Shown here one piece after another: positions 6,896 through 10,347 of a stretch of 10,347 nucleotides of DNA. The DNA is taken from contig JAJZDL010000100.1 of the NCBI GenBank assembly GCA_021851465.1, forward strand, positions 1 through 10,347, given 5' to 3'. The DNA comes from Acidobacteriota bacterium (GTDB taxonomy: Bacteria; Acidobacteriota; Terriglobia; Terriglobales; Acidobacteriaceae). Every line of letters begins with the position of its first letter. Position 1 is the first letter of the stretch. The notes under the pieces were generated by a model. The model was not told the DNA's origin, did not search any database, and was given only the letters and a program-made list of their open reading frames with translations. Position numbers and translations under genes: made by a program.

Positions 6896-7772
6896 AAAGG
6901 CGCTGTCTCCACAGAACCTGGGCGAGCATCAGCAGTATTTCAGCGGCCAAGAGGGCGATGATGATCCACTCGAGGACGTGTTCCTGCTGTGCAGCGCGAT
7001 ACTCGCCCATTCTTTGCCCGCCCATCTCGTAGATGCCCTCGAAGACCTCAAGTTGCCCATCGACGGCCTCCAATCTGGCTTCAATCCGCGCCTTTTCGCG
7101 CAGTTCTTCGCCCAGCTTCTGGCTGCCTTCTGGAAGGCCCGCCTCCGGTTGGCAGAGATGCGGTGCAATCCGCGCGTGGCGAATCCGTCGCTGCAGCACC
7201 CGGTTCATGCGTGCGCCGACGGCCTGGCTGCGGTGCAGGTCGGCGGAAACCACCTCGAATGCCAGCGATTTGTCTTGCTCCAGGTCCGCCCATGCGTCGG
7301 CGATCTCGCGCTCGATCCGCCGCAGTTCGCATTCATAGTGAGAGAACTCGATGACCGCGGCGAGGAGCGGCTCCGTTTGCTCGGGATCGCATTGCAACAG
7401 GGCATGGCCGGGACGCCAGATTAATTCGATGCCGCGATATTTGACGGAGACCGGACGCGGCACATCTGGGGCGTCTCCGGCCTTCGGCAACTCTGAGAAA
7501 AGTTGATTCGTCGCCAACGGCCCCTCTTGCAGCGCGATGGACGCCGGCACGAGAGTTACATCCAGCAGGTCGCCCGGCAGGTTGCCGGCAACTTCGGGGG
7601 CCGTCGCCGCAGGGGCCTCGACCAGGATGGCGTAACGCGGGGCAGGGTCCTTGAAGGCCATCAAGACATGATCGCCCTCCGCGGTCCGTTCAACGAAGCG
7701 AATACGGCGATGGCCGATGCCGCGATCGAGGGCATGGCCCGCACCGACAATGGCCTGGCTTGTCTCGCTCAT
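6894..7772 (-). CDS. Tail-anchored coiled-coil protein, RMD1/DUF155-like
   Basis: A 292-residue protein with a soluble N-terminal half, Glu/Arg-rich helical stretches (about 140-165 and 218-265) likely to form coiled coil, and one transmembrane helix at about 267-287 (EWIIIALLAAEILLMLAQVL) just before the C-terminus. There is no signal peptide, so the bulk should face the cytoplasm with a C-terminal membrane anchor. The helical region ending in a xLEWIIIxLLxxEI-type anchor resembles the RMD1/YagE (DUF155) family, whose fungal members affect meiosis and mitochondrial translation and whose bacterial role is unknown. Its ATG overlaps the TGA of the oxidoreductase gene (ATGA at 7772-7769), so the two are probably translationally coupled. 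No good independent ribosome binding site is seen. Family call is by eye and moderate; function unknown. Confidence 0.8.
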   Translation of the reverse strand: MSETSQAIVGAGHALDRGIGHRRIRFVERTAEGDHVLMAFKDPAPRYAILVEAPAATAPEVAGNLPGDLLDVTLVPASIALQEGPLATNQLFSELPKAGDAPDVPRPVSVKYRGIELIWRPGHALLQCDPEQTEPLLAAVIEFSHYECELRRIEREIADAWADLEQDKSLAFEVVSADLHRSQAVGARMNRVLQRRIRHARIAPHLCQPEAGLPEGSQKLGEELREKARIEARLEAVDGQLEVFEGIYEMGGQRMGEYRAAQQEHVLEWIIIALLAAEILLMLAQVLWRQRL

Positions 7773-9196
7773 AAGGCCGCCGTGTACAGGCTCTCGGTAC
7801 TTTGGGAACTTGAGCGCTCCTCGATCATTTCGGCCAGGCATTCCGCGACGAAGTCGGCGGAGTCGAGGACGCCGTTGAGCGTGGAGTCGAAGAGGTAGTC
7901 GCCGACTACGAAGAGGTTGGGCTGCGCCGGCTGCGGAATGTGGCGCGACTCCATGTCCAGCACCGGAGAACCGCCGGGCATGCCGTTCACCGAGCCGATC
8001 CAGCGATGTACCTGCCCCTCGACGAACAGCTCGCGACCGTGCTGCAGGAAGGATGGCAGGGAATCGAGGGCCATGCGCACCAAGTGTTCGTCGGCATGAT
8101 TGCCGGCGATCATGGCAGCGTCGCCGGCCAGCAGCCAACCGAGCACTCCGGCGGAGGGGCAGCCGTTGCGCGACGACTCGTCGTACAGGCAGCAGCCGCC
8201 GAAGGCGTCGAGCATCATGTAGGAGTCCTGAAACGCCTCCTTCCAGAACATCTCGCGAAAGAGCACGCTCACGCGCAGGTAGTGGGCCGGATAGTCGTAA
8301 TGCACACAGTGGCGATGCATGGCTTCGTCCAGTGCATCGCCTCCCCATTCGATCAGCGGGATGCAGGCGTTGGGCAGGGCGACCACGACAAAGTCGTACT
8401 CTTCGGATGCGATCGTTCCATGGCGATGAGAGAGAACGCGCAGGGCCTCGTCCGCTGTGCGTTCCACGCGCAGCACCGGTTGGCGCAGCAATATCCGGGC
8501 TGCGACACGCTTCGCCAGCTCCCGCGGCAACCGTTCAAGGCCGCCTACGATCGTGTACAGATGCATATAGCCGGGGTCGTTCATCAGATAGTTCTGCAGG
8601 CCGTACGACGCGCTCGTGCGATGCGGTTCCGTGGCCAGATCGCTGTGCACCAGGGTGCGGAGATAGCGGCGCGCGGCCTCGTCGGGCACCTGCGCCAGCT
8701 CGTCGTGAAAGCTCCTGGCCGCCATTGGGTCGGCGTTGGATTCATCCCAGTCGGAGTCGTAGTACTCCTGCGGGTTCGTCCATTGTTTGGCACGTGCGTC
8801 GAACGCCAACAGCGCCTGCCGGGCCGGCTCTCCATAGGCGCGGCCAACGTCATCGAAGTCGCGCAATGCACGGTCGTGCATGACCACCGACGAGCCGCTC
8901 ATCGGCCTGACCGCCAACCCGAGCTGGTCGATCAGCTCGCGCAGCGGATCTTCCCCGATGTGCGAGTAGTCGTAGAGCTCAGCCGCCCCCGCTTCATACG
9001 CCACGGGCAAAGACGAGAATTGTCTGGTGAGTATCTTGCCGCCCAGCCGCGAACTCGCCTCGTAGAGGGTGGCTTCAAACGGCATGGAGCAGCGCTGCTG
9101 CAGTCGATACGCCGTCATCAGCCCACCGGGGCCGCCGCCAACGATCGCGATGCGGGGGATCCTTGGAGCGCCTTCAGGGCCGGTTCTATCGGACAT
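7769..9196 (-). CDS. FAD-dependent amine-oxidase-fold oxidoreductase
   Basis: A 475-residue flavoprotein of the flavin-containing amine oxidoreductase / protoporphyrinogen-oxidase-like fold. Visible: dinucleotide motif IVGGGPGG at residues 18-25, followed by YEASSRLGGKI (45-55) where the Glu binds the FAD ribose, a middle domain, and the C-terminal FAD motif NLFVVGDYLFDSTLNGVLDS beginning near 427, with the Gly-Asp that contacts the flavin. No signal peptide or membrane segment is seen, so it is probably cytoplasmic. The start is set by AGGAG 9 nt upstream; ATG at 9205 directly abuts that AGGAG, and the frame also runs open to 9364 without support. It overlaps the RMD1-like gene by 4 bp and is the first gene of that pair. 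The substrate (amine, polyene, porphyrin or other) cannot be told. Confidence 0.88.
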   Translation of the reverse strand: MSDRTGPEGAPRIPRIAIVGGGPGGLMTAYRLQQRCSMPFEATLYEASSRLGGKILTRQFSSLPVAYEAGAAELYDYSHIGEDPLRELIDQLGLAVRPMSGSSVVMHDRALRDFDDVGRAYGEPARQALLAFDARAKQWTNPQEYYDSDWDESNADPMAARSFHDELAQVPDEAARRYLRTLVHSDLATEPHRTSASYGLQNYLMNDPGYMHLYTIVGGLERLPRELAKRVAARILLRQPVLRVERTADEALRVLSHRHGTIASEEYDFVVVALPNACIPLIEWGGDALDEAMHRHCVHYDYPAHYLRVSVLFREMFWKEAFQDSYMMLDAFGGCCLYDESSRNGCPSAGVLGWLLAGDAAMIAGNHADEHLVRMALDSLPSFLQHGRELFVEGQVHRWIGSVNGMPGGSPVLDMESRHIPQPAQPNLFVVGDYLFDSTLNGVLDSADFVAECLAEMIEERSSSQSTESLYTAAL

Positions 9197-9205
9197 TCGG
9201 TGCAT

Positions 9206-9210
9206 CTCCT
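9206..9210 (-). promoter_or_regulatory. Ribosome binding site that fixes the oxidoreductase start
   Basis: The minus strand reads AGGAG, then ATG at 9205-9203 with no spacing, then a second ATG at 9196-9194 after 9 nt. The second is the better start by spacing; both leave the FAD motif intact. Confidence 0.65.
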
Positions 9211-9231
9211 TGGGTGGTCCCGACGCCGTAC

Positions 9232-9251
9232 GATCCTGCCTGGGCAGGATC
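9232..9251. promoter_or_regulatory. 20-bp near-perfect palindrome in the oxidoreductase leader
   Basis: GATCCTGCC and GGCAGGATC are exact inverse 9-bp arms separated by TG. The element ends 21 bp upstream of the oxidoreductase ribosome binding site. As DNA it is a good operator candidate; as RNA it would be a tight hairpin in the 5' leader. No U-run follows on the minus strand (it continues GTACGGCG), so it is not a terminator. Confidence 0.55.
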
Positions 9252-9383
9252 CCAGACGGATGGAAGGCAGAAACCGGTGCAATATCTCCAACGTTCTCTG
9301 TGGAGCCGCGCCGCACCAAAGTGCCATGCAGGAGCAATGCGCGCGACCTTAAGCCGTCGAACATTTAGACGCGCGCTCTGCGT

Positions 9384-9402
9384 AAAAGGCCGCAATCCGG
9401 CC
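9384..9402 (-). terminator. Weak terminator-like or attenuator hairpin
   Basis: The minus strand reads GGCCG-GATTG-CGGCC-TTTT: a 5-bp all-GC stem with a 5-nt loop and a short T run. No leftward gene is visible upstream of it in this window, so if it works it would attenuate transcripts heading for the oxidoreductase. The stem is short and this may be chance. Confidence 0.22.
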
Positions 9403-9599
9403 ACATCAAACTGCTGTCGGGATGAATTCACGGTCCAACGAGGCCACAAACGCATTCCGATGGGACACGGCCGGTCAATAATCGACCGATAGAGGCGGCG
9501 GGTCGATCGACATAGAACTTGTTGAGGCTAAAAGGCATTCGTTTAAGCCGCACGGAGATAGTTGGAAGCACTGAATTTCAATAAGTCGGCCTGCGATAA

Positions 9600-9626
9600 C
9601 GAAGCCGCTGCCCAAGGCAGACTTCG
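9600..9626. other. Nested inverted repeat, possible structured RNA
   Basis: CGAAG (9600-9604) pairs with CTTCG (9622-9626), and inside it CTGCC (9608-9612) pairs with GGCAG (9616-9620) around a CAA loop, giving ten base pairs with a 3x1 internal loop. No T run follows on the plus strand. It lies about 180 bp upstream of the Gly-rich gene; role unknown. Confidence 0.3.
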
Positions 9627-9796
9627 GACATATTTGCTTGCTGGACAATCTATTCCGAAGGCGCCGGGCAACCTATTCTAAAATTGGCCGTCCTATGATG
9701 CAGGCGCTCTTTTCAGCCGGATTGGTGAGACCAGCGACTACGGAAGACCGCAGCATCCAACGCATCTACCAGGAGACGCAGCCACCGTATGTAAAT

Positions 9797-9800
9797 GAGG
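9797..9800 (+). promoter_or_regulatory. Ribosome binding site that fixes the Gly-rich protein start
   Basis: GAGG lies 6 nt before the ATG at 9807 and overlaps another in-frame ATG at 9795. The downstream ATG is therefore preferred, and the protein from it opens with a basic residue and signal peptide. Confidence 0.7.
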
Positions 9801-9806
9801 ATCAAT

Positions 9807-10313
9807 ATGCGTGGATCGAGAGTTCTTCTGAGTGCAGCATCGTTGGTCAGCCTTCTTGCATTCGCTTCAGCGCCCGCAGCAAACGCGCAGATCAGCATTG
9901 GCATTGGCGGCCCATCGTTCAATATCGGCATCGGCGTTCCGCCGGTCTGTTCCTACGGCTACTACGGCTATGCGCCCTATGCCTGCGCGCCTTACGGGTA
10001 CTATGGGTCGGGCTACTTCTATAACGGCATCTTTCTGGGCATGGGCCCGTGGGCCAACTGGGGCTATGGCCACGGCTGGGGCGACCATCGCTTCGGCGGC
10101 GACGGTGGAGGACGCTACTTCGGCGGTGACGGTCGTGGGTACGGCGGTCGCGGGTACGGCGGTGGCGGCGGTCGCGGATACGGTGGTGGCGGGGCATTTC
10201 GCGGTGGCGGCGGCCCCCAGGCCCGCGGCGGCGGTGGGCCACACGGCGGTGGTGGACATGGCGGCGGTGGCGGACGTGGCGGTGGACATGGCGGTGGCGG
10301 CGGGCATCACTAA
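9807..10313 (+). CDS. Small secreted Tyr- and Gly-rich protein
   Basis: A 168-residue protein of unknown function. Residues 1-27 are a signal peptide (basic start, hydrophobic core, cleavage site ANA before QIS). Three compositional zones follow: an alternating Gly/Ile stretch (30-44, IGIGGPSF type), a Tyr/Gly/Pro aromatic zone (50-90) containing two cysteines (Cys48 and Cys60) that could form a disulfide, and a low-complexity Gly tail (about 97-168) with RGYGG units that shifts to Gly-His at the end. The acid- and lysine-poor, Arg/His/Gly tail resembles cell-wall or extracellular adhesive or metal-binding Gly-rich proteins in character only. It stands alone, divergent from the oxidoreductase. 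I do not recognise a family, and composition may mislead homology searches. Confidence 0.82.
   Translation: MRGSRVLLSAASLVSLLAFASAPAANAQISIGIGGPSFNIGIGVPPVCSYGYYGYAPYACAPYGYYGSGYFYNGIFLGMGPWANWGYGHGWGDHRFGGDGGGRYFGGDGRGYGGRGYGGGGGRGYGGGGAFRGGGGPQARGGGGPHGGGGHGGGGGRGGGHGGGGGHH
10095..10310 (+). repeat. Low-complexity GGC/GGT coding repeat
   Basis: The 3' half of the Gly-rich gene is an irregular run of Gly codons, nearly all GGC or GGT, broken by Arg-Gly-Tyr-Gly units first and His units near the end. Such runs expand and contract by slippage, so length may vary between strains. It is coding, not a separate element. Confidence 0.8.
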
Positions 10314-10347
10314 AAATTTGTCGGAAAGCGGATCGGCGGGCGGTTTG

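Larger units (their letters stand above)
9211..9796. other. Gene-free region of about 590 bp with inverted repeats
   Basis: Between the divergent oxidoreductase and Gly-rich protein genes I see no reading frame with both a start signal and protein-like composition. The region holds the palindrome at 9232-9251, a terminator-like hairpin at 9384-9402, CGGTC/GACCG arms near 9470-9487, a 10-bp palindrome GTCGATCGAC at 9502-9511, and a nested hairpin at 9600-9626. AT-rich boxes such as TATTCTAAAAT at 9674-9684 could belong to the promoter of the Gly-rich gene, but no matching -35 is seen. A small RNA or riboswitch cannot be excluded; no known class is recognised. Confidence 0.5.

Noticed and set aside
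5329..6897. A 522-codon rightward frame overlapping the maturase, with an AGGAG before an internal ATG at 5341
   Set aside because: The product is Arg/Gln/His-rich with no family signal, while the other frame carries every expected cysteine of the maturase.
7773..8348. N-terminal extension of the RMD1-like protein to 8348
   Set aside because: The extra residues are Arg-rich translation of the oxidoreductase in another frame; the ATG at 7772 overlapping its stop is the natural start.
7940..9352. A 470-codon rightward frame across the oxidoreductase
   Set aside because: It is the antisense of the FAD enzyme; composition is His/Arg-rich and no motif is seen.
9197..9364. Oxidoreductase starting at 9364
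   Set aside because: The added residues show no conservation-like pattern or signal peptide, and the AGGAG site at 9206-9210 points to 9196.
9502..9511. Palindrome GTCGATCGAC as an operator
   Set aside because: Ten-base palindromes rich in CGATCG are expected by chance in DNA of this composition, and no promoter element is nearby.
9638..10024. A 128-codon rightward frame before and over the Gly-rich gene
   Set aside because: It lacks a ribosome binding site and protein-like composition, and it overlaps the better-supported secreted protein in another frame.

Overview
The window reads as about 10.3 kb of high-GC bacterial chromosome with dense, mostly well-formed genes. The gene mix resembles soil Acidobacteriota of the Terriglobia type: a secreted glucuronoyl esterase, a secreted acetyl-esterase-like hydrolase, a GH43-type glycosidase, a Tat-exported sulfatase, and Gly-rich secreted proteins with Ala-rich signal peptides ending in AQ. 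This assignment is an inference from gene content and style; no rRNA or marker gene is present to prove it.

Region 1 (about 32-6895) looks like one saccharide-degradation locus. Two esterase genes run leftward: a CE15-like glucuronoyl esterase (32-1408) preceded by a BD-FAE/acetyl-xylan-esterase-like hydrolase (1599-2549). Diverging from them across a 138-bp gap, three genes run rightward: a GH43-like five-bladed propeller (2688-3728), a Cys-type sulfatase with a Tat signal (3853-5310), and a radical SAM anaerobic sulfatase-maturating enzyme (5399-6760), which ends at a hairpin terminator (6871-6895). The maturase would convert the sulfatase's active-site Cys to formylglycine in the cytoplasm, before Tat export. 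The exported esterases, glycosidase and sulfatase could then strip uronoyl ester, acyl, glycosyl and sulfate groups from a decorated, possibly uronic-acid-containing and sulfated, polysaccharide. No SusC/D, TonB receptor or regulator is visible inside the window.

Region 2 (6894-9196, leftward) is a two-gene translationally coupled unit. An FAD-dependent amine-oxidase-fold oxidoreductase overlaps by ATGA a tail-anchored coiled-coil protein resembling the RMD1/DUF155 family. Neither has a clear substrate. It runs convergently with region 1, and the two meet at the terminator.

Region 3 (9197-10347) holds about 600 bp without a convincing gene but with several inverted repeats, then a small secreted Tyr- and Gly-rich protein (9807-10313). 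The last 34 bases show nothing I can assign.

The most unusual items are: (a) a 24-bp tandem repeat, nearly four copies, upstream of the glucuronoyl esterase, in which each unit can fold as an RNA hairpin; (b) a SEC-C zinc motif fused to the C-terminus of the sulfatase maturase; (c) the coupled oxidoreductase/RMD1-like pair with a strong palindrome in its leader; and (d) a dense palindromic patch between the glycosidase and sulfatase genes.
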